Assembly: GCF_014041935.1 (NCBI RefSeq)
Contig: NZ_CP059491.1
Location: forward strand, 744,001-808,000
Length of the DNA stretch: 64,000 nucleotides
Reading direction: 5' to 3'
Source: Gordonia jinghuaiqii
GTDB lineage: Bacteria; Actinomycetota; Actinomycetes; Mycobacteriales; Mycobacteriaceae
How positions within the stretch are numbered: position 1 is the first letter of the stretch; each line of letters begins with the position of its first letter. The position numbers were made by a program, and so were the translations under genes. The notes under the pieces are model-generated. The model made no database searches, was not told the DNA's origin, and was given only the letters and a program-made list of their open reading frames with translations. This document shows, in pieces, positions 25,518-33,748 of the stretch.

Positions 25518-26393
25518 ATGCGTGTGGCAATGGCCCAGATCAGTTCCACCGACGACCCGGCTGTCAATCTGGCGACGCTGCGTACGGCAACCGAGGAGGC
25601 CGCGTCGCGAGGTGCCGAGCTGGTGGTGTTCCCGGAGGCCACGATGTGCCGATTCGGGGTGCCGCTGAAGCCCGTCGCCGAGGACCTCGACGGGCCGTGG
25701 GCGCGTGGTGTCTCGGAGGTGGCGGCGTCGGCGGAGGTCACCGTCGTGGCCGGGATGTTCACCCCGTCGGATGACGGCCGCGTGCGGAACACCGTCGTCA
25801 TCGCGCATCCGGACGGGACACGGCAGGGCTACCACAAGATCCACCTCTACGACGCCTTCGGATTCACGGAGTCCAAGAACGTCGCGGCGGGCTCGGAACT
25901 GGTCACCTTCGAGGTCGGCGGCGCCACCGTCGGTGTCGCCACCTGCTACGACATCCGATTCCCGGCGTTGTTCACCAATCTCGCCCGAATGGGCGCCGAC
26001 GTCGTCGTCGTACCGACGTCATGGGGGGCGGGCCCCGGTAAGCTCCGGCAGTGGGAGCTGCTCTCGGCTGCACGCGCGCTGGATTCGACGACGTTCGTCG
26101 TGGCTGTCGACCAGGCGCTTCCCACTGACGACGAGGTCGCATCATCCGGCGCGCCAACAGGCATCGGACACAGCCAAATCACAGACCCATTCGGTACGTT
26201 GGTCGCCGTCTACCCGGAGAGCATCCGGGTAGACGTTCACGACCTCGACCTAGAACTGGTCGAAAAGGCCCGTACGCAGCTGGCAGTCCTCGCCAACGAG
26301 CGACACCTGCCGGCCGGCGCAGCGGTGGACACCGACGTGCCCCCAACCGGCGCGCGGCCCCGCGAGTCCGAAGACCGAGGACGGAATCCATGA
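25518..26393 (+). CDS. carbon-nitrogen hydrolase (nitrilase superfamily)
   Basis: A 291-aa enzyme with the Glu-Lys-Cys triad visible: E40 in VVFPEATM, K107 in YHKIHLYDAFG and C143 in ATCYDIRFPALF. The superfamily hydrolyses amides or nitriles; closest in type is Rv0480c (omega-amidase/Nit-like). TATTGT (25506-25511) ends 6 nt before ATG 25518, indicating a leaderless mRNA. Its stop overlaps the ATG of the DUF2993 gene (ATGA at 26390-26393). Exact substrate unknown; deaminated glutathione or omega-amides are the family precedents. Confidence 0.92.
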   Translation: MRVAMAQISSTDDPAVNLATLRTATEEAASRGAELVVFPEATMCRFGVPLKPVAEDLDGPWARGVSEVAASAEVTVVAGMFTPSDDGRVRNTVVIAHPDGTRQGYHKIHLYDAFGFTESKNVAAGSELVTFEVGGATVGVATCYDIRFPALFTNLARMGADVVVVPTSWGAGPGKLRQWELLSAARALDSTTFVVAVDQALPTDDEVASSGAPTGIGHSQITDPFGTLVAVYPESIRVDVHDLDLELVEKARTQLAVLANERHLPAGAAVDTDVPPTGARPRESEDRGRNP

Positions 26394-27682
26394 GCGACAA
26401 CGACACCCCCCGCCCCGATTCTCCTTCCGGGGACACACCTGCCGGGAACACGCCTTCTGGCGAGACCGAGCGCAGGGAAAAACCCGCGGGCGACACCGAG
26501 CGCATCGACCCTCCAGCCGGGGAGACTCCGAGGGACGACGCCGCCGCAGACACCCCGAGTGCCGCAGCAGCCCCCAATGCTGCAGACGCCCCGAACGCTC
26601 CAGACACGCAGGGCGGCGCAGGCGGTAGGCCGGGAGAAGAGTGGCGGCCGGTCCCGGGTGCGGAGCCGTCGGCCACCGAACAGTTCCCGACGACGCCGAT
26701 CGCTCCGGGCGCACAGGCGTATTCGAAGGTTCCCCCGTCGGAGGCGGACACCACCGACCTGGGCGGCCACGGACTGGGGGCGCCCGGCACGTCTCAGTTC
26801 CGACCCGGCGAGGAGCCGTTCGCATCCGGGCCCATCGAGTCCGGGCCGATCGACGCCCCGGCGGGCGGTCCGGTCATCACCTCGCCGCGCAAGAAGCGGA
26901 GTACGGCGAAGATCGTGGCCTTCAGTCTCGTCGGCGTGCTGTTGCTCGTGGTCATCGGCGCGGTGGGCAGCGAGCTGTACCTGCGGAACAAGGTGACGGG
27001 CTGTCTCGAGGAGTCGTTCAGCGGTCTGACGGGAGTCCCCACCTCGGTCGAGGTGAGCCGCAAGCCGATCCTGCTGCAGGGGACCGGGGACATCCCCTTC
27101 GTCCAGGTCGACACCGACGACAGTGCCGCGGGCGTGCGCCTGCACATGCGTGCCGACGGGATCTCGAGCACCGACAACACCACCGACATCCGCACGCTGA
27201 CAGGCAACGGCTTCATCCCGTTCGAGCGGATCATCGAGCTGAGCAAGGAACAGGCGGCCGCATCGGGACAGTCCTCCGGCGGCAGCGAGGGCGGTGGCGT
27301 CGGGGGCGGCGGCAGTGTCGCAGTCGATCAGATCACCGGCAATGCCGCCGACGGCACCTTCGAGGTGCAGGCCTCGTTCCCGGTGATGTTCTTCTCGGTG
27401 CCTGTCTCGGCGACCGTCAAACCGATAAACACTCCCGACGGCCGGGTGGAGTTCAAGGTCGAGAAGGCCAGTGCGCTGGTCTTCGGTATCCCGCCGGACT
27501 TCGCACAGCAGATCGTCGACCAGGTGACGACGTCGGCGCTCGGACCGTTCTTCGACGAGGTGCAGGTCGACGGACTCAAGGTCACCGACACCGGCCTCGA
27601 GTTCGCGATCAGCGGTTCGGACGTCCAGCTGACCAACGAGATGACCGGCTCGTCGTCGAACGAGGGCGGCTGCTCCATCTGA
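26390..27682 (+). CDS. DUF2993 (LmeA-like) membrane-anchored protein
   Basis: A 430-aa protein. Residues 1-165 are Pro/Ala/Gly/Asp-rich and disordered with repeats of the GDTPAGNTPSGET kind. KKRSTAKIVAFSLVGVLLLV (about 168-187) is a membrane helix. The outer domain (200-430) matches DUF2993, the lipid-binding fold of mycobacterial LmeA, including a Gly/Ser spacer (SSGGSEGGGVGGGGS). Rv0479c corresponds by position. It probably binds or moves envelope lipids in the periplasm (inference from LmeA). Translationally coupled to the nitrilase gene and followed by a strong terminator. Confidence 0.83.
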   Translation: MSDNDTPRPDSPSGDTPAGNTPSGETERREKPAGDTERIDPPAGETPRDDAAADTPSAAAAPNAADAPNAPDTQGGAGGRPGEEWRPVPGAEPSATEQFPTTPIAPGAQAYSKVPPSEADTTDLGGHGLGAPGTSQFRPGEEPFASGPIESGPIDAPAGGPVITSPRKKRSTAKIVAFSLVGVLLLVVIGAVGSELYLRNKVTGCLEESFSGLTGVPTSVEVSRKPILLQGTGDIPFVQVDTDDSAAGVRLHMRADGISSTDNTTDIRTLTGNGFIPFERIIELSKEQAAASGQSSGGSEGGGVGGGGSVAVDQITGNAADGTFEVQASFPVMFFSVPVSATVKPINTPDGRVEFKVEKASALVFGIPPDFAQQIVDQVTTSALGPFFDEVQVDGLKVTDTGLEFAISGSDVQLTNEMTGSSSNEGGCSI

Positions 27683-27730
27683 CCAGCCGACTGGGCCCAT
27701 GTGGTCGGGTAGCCGGTCCACGTTCTCCGA

Positions 27731-27780
27731 TTCAGCGGTGGGTATCGCGCGGCGATACCCACCGCTGAAGCGTTTTCCGG
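27731..27780 (+). terminator. terminator after the DUF2993 gene
   Basis: A perfect 18-bp stem (TTCAGCGGTGGGTATCGC at 27731-27748, its complement at 27752-27769) with a 3-nt loop, followed by GCGTTTTCC. About 50 nt after the stop. Confidence 0.85.
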
Positions 27781-27812
27781 GCACCGTCGAATACCCTTGG
27801 CGATGCGCAACG

Positions 27813-28060
27813 TTGCATTCTCGATGCAATAGCGCTTGTTTGGAGTTCTATTTTCCGGGTGCGGTTCAATCGAATATGTAGCCGTTATCTGCGCATTCAC
27901 GACAATCATTAGTGTTCAATTAATGATTGTTTGGAAAATAACGTCGCATTCGGGCGGACATTTTCGAAAAGAATGGGTAACGTCGGATACGAGCCGACGC
28001 CCCGGGTGAGAGCGGACGGTGTTACACGAACAATCTCACCACTGACGAAGGGACAAACCC
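27813..28060 (+). promoter_or_regulatory. AT-rich upstream region of the 36-aa gene
   Basis: This stretch is clearly more AT-rich than the rest of the window. It holds TTGCAT-N5-ATGCAA (27813-27829), a 10-bp inverted repeat ACAATCATTA/TAATGATTGT with a 9-nt spacer (27902-27930), a possible promoter GGACAT-16 nt-TAACGT (27956-27983) and a leader hairpin CGTCGG/CCGACG (27981-27999). No other gene is seen in it. Confidence 0.5.
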
Positions 28061-28171
28061 ATGGCAGACATCATCGAAGGCGGCATCACCGGAGCCATCG
28101 AAGAGATCCTCGGCGACCTGGTCACCGGCTCGCTCGGCGGAGGGTCCGAGGAGACCCCCCCGACCACGTAG
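28061..28171 (+). CDS. 36-aa small protein, probable amphipathic peptide
   Basis: ATG at 28061, stop TAG at 28169-28171. A GAAGGGA ribosome-binding site lies 8-14 nt upstream and a strong terminator begins 16 nt after the stop, so a complete small transcription unit is present. The product begins MADIIEGGITGAIEEILGDL and ends in an acidic, Pro/Thr-rich tail. Hydrophobic residues (I4, I5, I9, I13, I16, L17, L20, V21, L25) fall on one face of a helix, with Asp/Glu on the other. No signal peptide. This resembles the layout of short signal-less channel peptides (PorA/PorH of Corynebacterium) or other membrane-active peptides, but I recognise no family. Confidence 0.6.
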   Translation: MADIIEGGITGAIEEILGDLVTGSLGGGSEETPPTT

Positions 28172-28187
28172 TCAACGGATTCCTCGA

Positions 28188-28226
28188 GCCGCCCCGCAAC
28201 CTCTGTTGCGGGGCGGCTTGCTTTGC
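28188..28226 (+). terminator. terminator between the 36-aa gene and purU
   Basis: A perfect 13-bp stem (28188-28200 with 28205-28217), a 4-nt loop CTCT and tail TTGCTTTG. Lies between two convergent genes and can serve both. Confidence 0.85.
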
Positions 28227-28227
28227 C

Positions 28228-29124
28228 TCAGTTGAAGATCACGGTCTTTCGTCCGTGCACGAGGACGCGGTCTTCGAGATGCCAGCGCAGGCCGCGGGAG
28301 AGGACGAGAGTCTCGATGTCGCGGCCCTGTCGGACCATGTCGGCGACGGAATCGCTGTGGTCGACGCGAATCACGTCCTGCTCGATGATCGGCCCGGCGT
28401 CGAGGTCGGCGGTGACGTAATGGCAGGTGGCGCCGATCAGCTTCACGCCCCGCGCGAAAGCCTGATGATACGGCCGGGCGCCGATGAAACTCGGCAGAAA
28501 GCTGTGGTGGATGTTGATCGCGCGGCCGGCCCAGGCGTCGCACAACTGCGGTGGCAGGATCTGCATGAACCGGGCCAACACCACGGCGTCGGGTCGATAA
28601 CCCTCCACGATCCGCCCGAGCTCGGCAAAGGCCTCGGCCTTGCGCTCGGAGGCGAAAGGAACGTGGTGGAAAGGGACACCGAAACGCGTCGACAGATCTT
28701 CGAGTTCGCGGTGGTTGCCGATGACCGCCCGGATGGTCGCGGGTAGCTCGCCGCGGTGTGCGCGTCCGAGAAGGTCGATGAGGCAGTGGGTTTCCTTGCT
28801 CACCAGCAACACCGCGGATTTGGTCTCCCGCGAATCGGTCAGCCGCCACTCGGTCTCGTCGCCGAGCTCCGCGGCGACCTCGGCGGCGAATCTCGCCCGG
28901 AGTTCGGTCGCGCTCAGCGACACCGAATCCGTGCGGATCGCCTGGCGGGTGAAGAACCACCCGGTCTCCTCGTCGGAGTGATATGCCGCCTCGGTGATCC
29001 AGCCGCCGATGTCGGTGAGGAAGGTCGATATCCGGGCGACGATGCCCGTCTGGTCTGGGCAGCCGAGCGTCAACACATAGCGGTGCTCGGTCTGGTCTGT
29101 CGAGGTCGTCTGTCCGGTGGCCAC
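28228..29124 (-). CDS. purU: formyltetrahydrofolate deformylase
   Basis: A 298-aa enzyme that hydrolyses 10-formyl-THF to formate and THF. The N-terminal ACT domain (about residues 14-95, [18 protein letters not shown]) is followed by a formyltransferase-like domain with [17 protein letters not shown] and [19 protein letters not shown], which carry the Asn/His/Asp catalytic residues. GTG 29124 has CACACT 7 nt upstream on the minus strand, a possible leaderless -10. Only 27 nt separate it from the divergent deoC start. It balances one-carbon units for purine synthesis. Confidence 0.96.
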   Translation of the reverse strand: MATGQTTSTDQTEHRYVLTLGCPDQTGIVARISTFLTDIGGWITEAAYHSDEETGWFFTRQAIRTDSVSLSATELRARFAAEVAAELGDETEWRLTDSRETKSAVLLVSKETHCLIDLLGRAHRGELPATIRAVIGNHRELEDLSTRFGVPFHHVPFASERKAEAFAELGRIVEGYRPDAVVLARFMQILPPQLCDAWAGRAINIHHSFLPSFIGARPYHQAFARGVKLIGATCHYVTADLDAGPIIEQDVIRVDHSDSVADMVRQGRDIETLVLSRGLRWHLEDRVLVHGRKTVIFN

Positions 29125-29151
29125 GACTGTCAGTGTGCCAAGCTCGTCGGT

Positions 29152-29829
29152 GTGACGAACAAGGACCTACGGCGTAGCGACGTCGCTGCGCTCATCGACC
29201 ACACCCTCCTCAAGCCCGAGGCCACCCGGGCCGACGCCGAGGCCACCGTCGCCGAAGCCGCCCGGCTCGGCGTGTTCGCGGTCTGTCTGTCGCCGTCGAT
29301 GCTGCCGATCGACACCGGAGAACAGCGGACATGCGTCGTCGCGGGTTTCCCCTCCGGTAAACACCATTCGCTGGTCAAGGCCGCCGAGGCGCGTCTTGCC
29401 GTGGACTCCGGGGCGCACGAGATCGACATGGTCATCGACGTCGGCGCCGCCGTGGACGGTCGCTACGACGAGGTGTTCGCCGACGTACTCACCGTCCGCG
29501 AGGCGATCGGGGACTCGACGCTGCTGAAGGTCATCATCGAATCGGCCGCGCTGCTGCAGCTCGCCGGTCCCGACACGGTCACGCAGGTGTGCCGGCGAGC
29601 CGAGCAGGCGGGCGCGTCGATGGTGAAGACGTCGACCGGCTTTCATCCCGCGGGCGGCGCGAGTGTGGAGGCCGTGGCGCTGATGCGCGCCGCGGTCGGT
29701 GCCCGCGTGGGGGTCAAGGCGAGCGGGGGCATCCGGACCGCCGGGTTCGCGGCCGAACTGATCGCCGCCGGCGCCACCCGTCTCGGGCTCTCGGCATCGG
29801 CCACCGTCCTCGACGGGTTTCCCGAGTAG
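29152..29829 (+). CDS. deoC: deoxyribose-phosphate aldolase
   Basis: A 225-aa TIM-barrel aldolase that splits 2-deoxyribose-5-phosphate into glyceraldehyde-3-phosphate and acetaldehyde in nucleoside salvage. [13 protein letters not shown] is the N-terminal family signature, [10 protein letters not shown] holds a catalytic Asp area, [14 protein letters not shown] contains the Schiff-base Lys and [10 protein letters not shown] the second active Lys. The start GTG 29152 gives MTNKDLRR; the longer frame upstream would run through purU. No clear -10 fits the 27-nt divergent gap, so its promoter must lie inside purU. Confidence 0.96.
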   Translation: MTNKDLRRSDVAALIDHTLLKPEATRADAEATVAEAARLGVFAVCLSPSMLPIDTGEQRTCVVAGFPSGKHHSLVKAAEARLAVDSGAHEIDMVIDVGAAVDGRYDEVFADVLTVREAIGDSTLLKVIIESAALLQLAGPDTVTQVCRRAEQAGASMVKTSTGFHPAGGASVEAVALMRAAVGARVGVKASGGIRTAGFAAELIAAGATRLGLSASATVLDGFPE

Positions 29830-29857
29830 CTCGCCGGAGGGGCCGACGCTGCACGCC

Positions 29858-30844
29858 TCATGCCAGAGCGGCGACCTTCGCCTCGAGTTCGGCCGACACC
29901 AGGCTGGCGTTGGCCGCCGCGCCCGCGGACACTCCCTCGCCCATCGCCACCGTCACCATCGCGTGCACGGTGGTGCTGTTGCCGACGGCCCACACGCCGG
30001 GTAGTTCGGTCTCGCCCATCGGTCCGGTCTCGATCGATCCGCCCATCGGGCCGTCGGTGAGCGTGCCACCCAGCTGCAGGTAGAGGTCGCCGCGCACGGC
30101 GAATCGGGGCGACACGACCACCGCATCGGCGTCGTGCACCGTGCCGTCGGTCAGGAGCACACCGTCGAGGGAGGGGGTGGTCTCGCCGCGGGTGCGGACT
30201 CGCTCGACCGGCTGGTCGACGACGTCGATGCCGACCGCGTCGAAATGCGCGCGATCCTCGTCCGACAGGGCGTCGGGGTCATGTGCGATGACCGTGACCT
30301 GGTCACTGAGCTGCCTGAACATGAGTGCCTGATGCGCCGACATCGGCCTGGTCGCGATCACCGCGATCCGTGTGCCGCGAACCTCGTAGCCGTGGCAGTA
30401 GGGGCAGTGCAGCACGTCGCCACCCCACAGTTCGGCGACGCCGGGGATCTCGGGGAGCTCGTCGACGAGACCCGTCGCGAGAATCAGCCGCCGCGCACTC
30501 ACCGTCTCGCCTCCGGCGAGACCCAGCGTGAAACGATCGGCCTCCTCGTCGGGGTCACGGCGCGCGTCGACGACGGTGCCGGAGCGGATCTCGGCACCGT
30601 AACCGGTTGCCTCCGCGCGGCCTCGGGCCAGCAGCTCGGCCGGTGCGATGCCCTCCTGGCCCAACACGTTGTGCGCACCCGCGGCCGGGCCGTTGCGCGG
30701 TTGCCCCGCGTCGATGACGACGACCTTGCGCAGTGATCGGGCGAGCACGGTTGCGGCGCTGAGGCCGGCGGCCCCGCCGCCGACGATCGCTACGTCGTAA
30801 TCGGTTGTGGTGGTGGAGGTTTCGCGTGAGTCAAGTGCGGTCAT
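29858..30844 (-). CDS. thioredoxin-reductase-like FAD oxidoreductase
   Basis: A 328-aa protein: FAD motif VAIVGGGAAGLSAATVLA at residues 19-36, a dithiol CPYCHG (about residue 149) equivalent to the CxxC of thioredoxin reductase, RIAVIATRPMSAHQAL as a relaxed NADPH-binding segment, and the C-terminal PGVWAVGNSTT (FAD GD-type motif with N instead of D). The second dinucleotide motif lacks a full GxGxxA, so NADPH use is uncertain, as in ferredoxin- or flavin-linked relatives. Its ATG overlaps the stop of the upstream methyltransferase gene (ATGA at 30841-30844). Confidence 0.88.
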   Translation of the reverse strand: MTALDSRETSTTTTDYDVAIVGGGAAGLSAATVLARSLRKVVVIDAGQPRNGPAAGAHNVLGQEGIAPAELLARGRAEATGYGAEIRSGTVVDARRDPDEEADRFTLGLAGGETVSARRLILATGLVDELPEIPGVAELWGGDVLHCPYCHGYEVRGTRIAVIATRPMSAHQALMFRQLSDQVTVIAHDPDALSDEDRAHFDAVGIDVVDQPVERVRTRGETTPSLDGVLLTDGTVHDADAVVVSPRFAVRGDLYLQLGGTLTDGPMGGSIETGPMGETELPGVWAVGNSTTVHAMVTVAMGEGVSAGAAANASLVSAELEAKVAALA

Positions 30845-31740
30845 GATGCCTCGTTCCGGGAATCGGTGGTGGCGGGGCGCGTCTCGGCGGGCCGAGGTCG
30901 GGCAATCCAGATCAGACGCCCGGCGCGCAGGGTCAGGTCGTCGCGCCGGTGCAACGCCGCGGGTCTGGCGGGGTCGACCAGTTCGTCGATGAGGGTCAGG
31001 TCGGCAGGTTCGAGGTCATCGGCCAAGCGGTGCCGATACTGGCCGAACCAATGCCGTGCGTACTGCGCGACCGCCTGGCTCGGGCCGTCGCGCTCGACGT
31101 GGATGGTCTCGTGGCGGAGCACGTCATAACCGGCATCGTCGAGCGCGTCCGTCCAGTCTACGAGGGCCTCCCAGCCGGCCGTCGCCGAGGCGGAATGACA
31201 ACGGTCCTCGAGGGCGCGGAGAGCGTCGTCCTCCACGCCGCTCAGGAATTGCGGTACGCCCGCCATCTCGACGATCGCGACGACGCCGTCCGGACCGACC
31301 GCCGCCGCGATCTCCCGCAGCAGACTCATCGGATCCGCGACGTGATGCAGCGACATGGCCGCCCACGCCACATCGGGTGAGGCGACCTGGGGCAACCCGT
31401 CGTCGAGGTCGGCGACGACGGTGGCCAGGCGCGAGGAGAAACCCGCGGTGCGGGCCCGCTGCTCGATGAGTGCGGTCATCTCGGGCGAGCTGTCGACGGC
31501 GGTGAGCCGGGCGTGCGGGAACCTTCGGGCGAGCACCTCGGTGCCGGTGCCGGTCCCCGCGCCGAGATCGACGATGTGGGCCGGGGTGCGCCCGAGTGCG
31601 GACTCGATGAGTGTGGCCGCGTCGTCGATATGACTGCCGAGGAGTTCGGCGTCGAGGTCGAGCACGGACGCGAGGTGTGCATGATCCCCGTGCGCGTGGG
31701 TGCCGTGCTGATGGGTTGTGTGCCGGTGAGCCTGGGTCAT
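30841..31740 (-). CDS. SAM-dependent methyltransferase with His-rich N-terminus
   Basis: A 299-aa protein. The first 23 residues hold ten His (MTQAHRHTTHQHGTHAHGDH), a likely metal-binding segment. The core has motif I VDLGAGTGTGTEVLA, acidic loop TAVDSSPEM and AAVGPDGVVAIVEMAG. TACTGT on the minus strand (31748-31753) ends 7 nt before the ATG, so a leaderless mRNA. It forms an operon with the CPYC oxidoreductase and is divergent from an XRE-cupin gene 48 nt away. The trio suggests a response to a metal, metalloid or thiol compound; this is inference only. Confidence 0.85.
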   Translation of the reverse strand: MTQAHRHTTHQHGTHAHGDHAHLASVLDLDAELLGSHIDDAATLIESALGRTPAHIVDLGAGTGTGTEVLARRFPHARLTAVDSSPEMTALIEQRARTAGFSSRLATVVADLDDGLPQVASPDVAWAAMSLHHVADPMSLLREIAAAVGPDGVVAIVEMAGVPQFLSGVEDDALRALEDRCHSASATAGWEALVDWTDALDDAGYDVLRHETIHVERDGPSQAVAQYARHWFGQYRHRLADDLEPADLTLIDELVDPARPAALHRRDDLTLRAGRLIWIARPRPAETRPATTDSRNEAS

Positions 31741-31765
31741 GGACCCGACAGTAGTGCGATGATGC

Positions 31766-31798
31766 GGTATTGGCATACCCTCTTGCCTATGACGCAAG
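31766..31798. promoter_or_regulatory. divergent promoter with inverted repeats before the XRE-cupin gene
   Basis: GGTAT-TGGC-ATACC (31766-31779) overlaps the -10 TACCCT (31776-31781) of the XRE-cupin gene, whose ATG is 7 nt later. CTTGC/GCAAG (31782-31798) spans the start codon. Likely autoregulatory operator, also close to the divergent methyltransferase promoter. Confidence 0.45.
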
Positions 31799-32397
31799 AA
31801 CTGGATGTGGTTGTACGCCAGCGCATTCGTGGACTCCGGGTGGCTAAGGGCTGGACGCTCGACGCTCTCGCCGCCCGGTGCTACCTGTCACCGTCGACTC
31901 TGAGCCGGATCGAGACCGGTCACCGGCGCGTCGCGCTGGATCAGCTCGTGCCGATCGCACGCGCCCTGGGGACCACCCTGGACCAGCTGGTGGAACCGGC
32001 CGACGACACCGATGTGGTCATCCGGCCGCAGCCGCACACCGTCGAGGGCATGACCATGTGGTTGCTGTCCAGGGAGAACACCCCGCAGGGGGTGACCGTC
32101 GCGAAGATGCGTTTCGAGCGGGAGGAGCCGGTCGGGGAGCTGCGTGTCCACCCGGGCTGGGAGTGGTTCACCGTGCTGTCGGGGACGGTGAGACTCTGGC
32201 TGGGCGACCGTACGATCGTCGTGCCCGAAGGTGATGCCGCGGAGTTCTCCACGATGATCCCGCATGCGATCTGCGCGTACGAGGGACCGGCGGAGGTGCT
32301 GTCGATCATGGATCACGCCGGTGAGCGCGCGCACGTGCCCACCGGGGCCGCGAGACCGGGCAGCGCGGATGGTCCTTCCGCACACGACGACGTCTGA
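31789..32397 (+). CDS. XRE-cupin transcriptional regulator
   Basis: A 202-aa protein with a helix-turn-helix (residues 9-63, [20 protein letters not shown], then [14 protein letters not shown]) and a C-terminal cupin ([35 protein letters not shown]). Start ATG 31789 is leaderless (TACCCT 31776-31781). The likely target is the divergent methyltransferase/oxidoreductase operon. Effector unknown. Confidence 0.88.
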   Translation: MTQELDVVVRQRIRGLRVAKGWTLDALAARCYLSPSTLSRIETGHRRVALDQLVPIARALGTTLDQLVEPADDTDVVIRPQPHTVEGMTMWLLSRENTPQGVTVAKMRFEREEPVGELRVHPGWEWFTVLSGTVRLWLGDRTIVVPEGDAAEFSTMIPHAICAYEGPAEVLSIMDHAGERAHVPTGAARPGSADGPSAHDDV

Positions 32398-32444
32398 TGC
32401 GCACACCGGGAAGAGGTGCCCCGCCGGTCGGTAGGGTTGATGCG

Positions 32445-33719
32445 GTGATGAACCCTCAGACCTCGGTGAACCGACGCTCCGTGCTCGCCGCGGCCGGAGT
32501 CGGCGTGCTCGGGGTCGCGGTCGCGGCCTGTGCGGGATCCGGCACCGGACCGGGCGAGGACAAGCCCGCCGACCCGACCGTCCGCCTCACCTTCACTCCC
32601 GCTCTCGACGCCGAGGCGCCGAGCCCGATCGCCGAGATCTCGGTCCGGGCCGACGACGGATTCCTCAATCCCGACGTGAAGCTGACGAACCCGCGCGGTG
32701 TGGTGGTCGAGGGCGCACTCTCACCGGACCGCACCACCTACACCATCGGCGAACCCCTGGGCTACGGCACCGACTACACCTGGAGCGGCACCGCGGTGGG
32801 CACCGACGGCAAGGTCGTCCCCGTGGCCGGGACCTTCACCACCCTGGAACCGTCGAGCCAGCTCAACGTCGTGGTCAACATCGGCGACGGCCAGGAGGTC
32901 GGCATCGCGGCGCCGCTCATCCTGAAGTTCAACGGGACCGTCGAGGACAAAGCGGCGGTCGAACGCGCGCTGACCGTCACCACGACCCCGCCGACCGAGG
33001 GTTCCTGGGCGTGGCTGGGGGAGGACAACGGATCGCGGGTCCACTGGCGTCCGCGCGAGTACTTCGCGCCCGGCACCAAGGTCAACATGGTGGCCAAGCT
33101 CTATGGGCTCGATCACGGCGGGGGAGCCTACGGCGCCGCCGACGTGACCAGTGATTTCTCCATCGGCCGCGCACAGGTGGTGAAGGCCGTGGAGTCCTCG
33201 CACCGCATCGTGGTGCTCCGCGACGGTGCGGAGCTCATGTCGTTGCCGTGCAGCTACGGCGGCGGTGACCTCGACCGCAACGTCACCCGCTCCGGAATCC
33301 ACGTGGTGACCGAGAAGTACGAAGAGTTCTTCATGAGCAACCCGGCGGCGGGCTACTTCAACATCCGGGAGCGCTGGGCCGTGCGCATCTCCAACAACGG
33401 TGAGTTCATCCACGCCAACCCCGCGACCGTGAACGTCCAGGGCGCCGCGAACGTCACCAACGGCTGCATCAACCTGTCCGAGGCCGACGCCGAACGCTAC
33501 TTCCGGGAGGCGATCTACGGCGACCCCGTCGAGGTCACCGGGACACGAATCCCGTTGTCGGAGGCCGACGGCGACATCTACGACTGGATCTTCGACTGGG
33601 AGACCTGGCAGGGGATGTCGGCGATCAAGGGTGAGGTACGCGAGTCGTCGGTGCCGGCGACACCCCGCGGCGCCCCGACGTCCAACGCACCGACGTCCAA
33701 CGCACCCGCGCCACGCTGA
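32445..33719 (+). CDS. L,D-transpeptidase lipoprotein (LprQ/Rv0483 type)
   Basis: A 424-aa envelope enzyme that makes 3-3 cross-links in peptidoglycan. The N-terminus has a twin-arginine ([10 protein letters not shown]) and a lipobox (AVAACAG), suggesting a Tat-exported lipoprotein. Two Ig-like domains (about residues 45-250) precede a YkuD domain (250-400). The catalytic Cys is in VTNGCINLS; most family members have SHGC, so Asn replaces the usual His beside Gly-Cys. GTG 32445 fits TAGGGT (32432-32437) with 7 nt between; ATG 32448 is the alternative. Position relative to murB and the SDR matches Rv0482-Rv0484c. Confidence 0.92.
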   Translation: MMNPQTSVNRRSVLAAAGVGVLGVAVAACAGSGTGPGEDKPADPTVRLTFTPALDAEAPSPIAEISVRADDGFLNPDVKLTNPRGVVVEGALSPDRTTYTIGEPLGYGTDYTWSGTAVGTDGKVVPVAGTFTTLEPSSQLNVVVNIGDGQEVGIAAPLILKFNGTVEDKAAVERALTVTTTPPTEGSWAWLGEDNGSRVHWRPREYFAPGTKVNMVAKLYGLDHGGGAYGAADVTSDFSIGRAQVVKAVESSHRIVVLRDGAELMSLPCSYGGGDLDRNVTRSGIHVVTEKYEEFFMSNPAAGYFNIRERWAVRISNNGEFIHANPATVNVQGAANVTNGCINLSEADAERYFREAIYGDPVEVTGTRIPLSEADGDIYDWIFDWETWQGMSAIKGEVRESSVPATPRGAPTSNAPTSNAPAPR

Positions 33720-33748
33720 CCCTTCGAGACTCTCGCCGGCTCCCGGGG

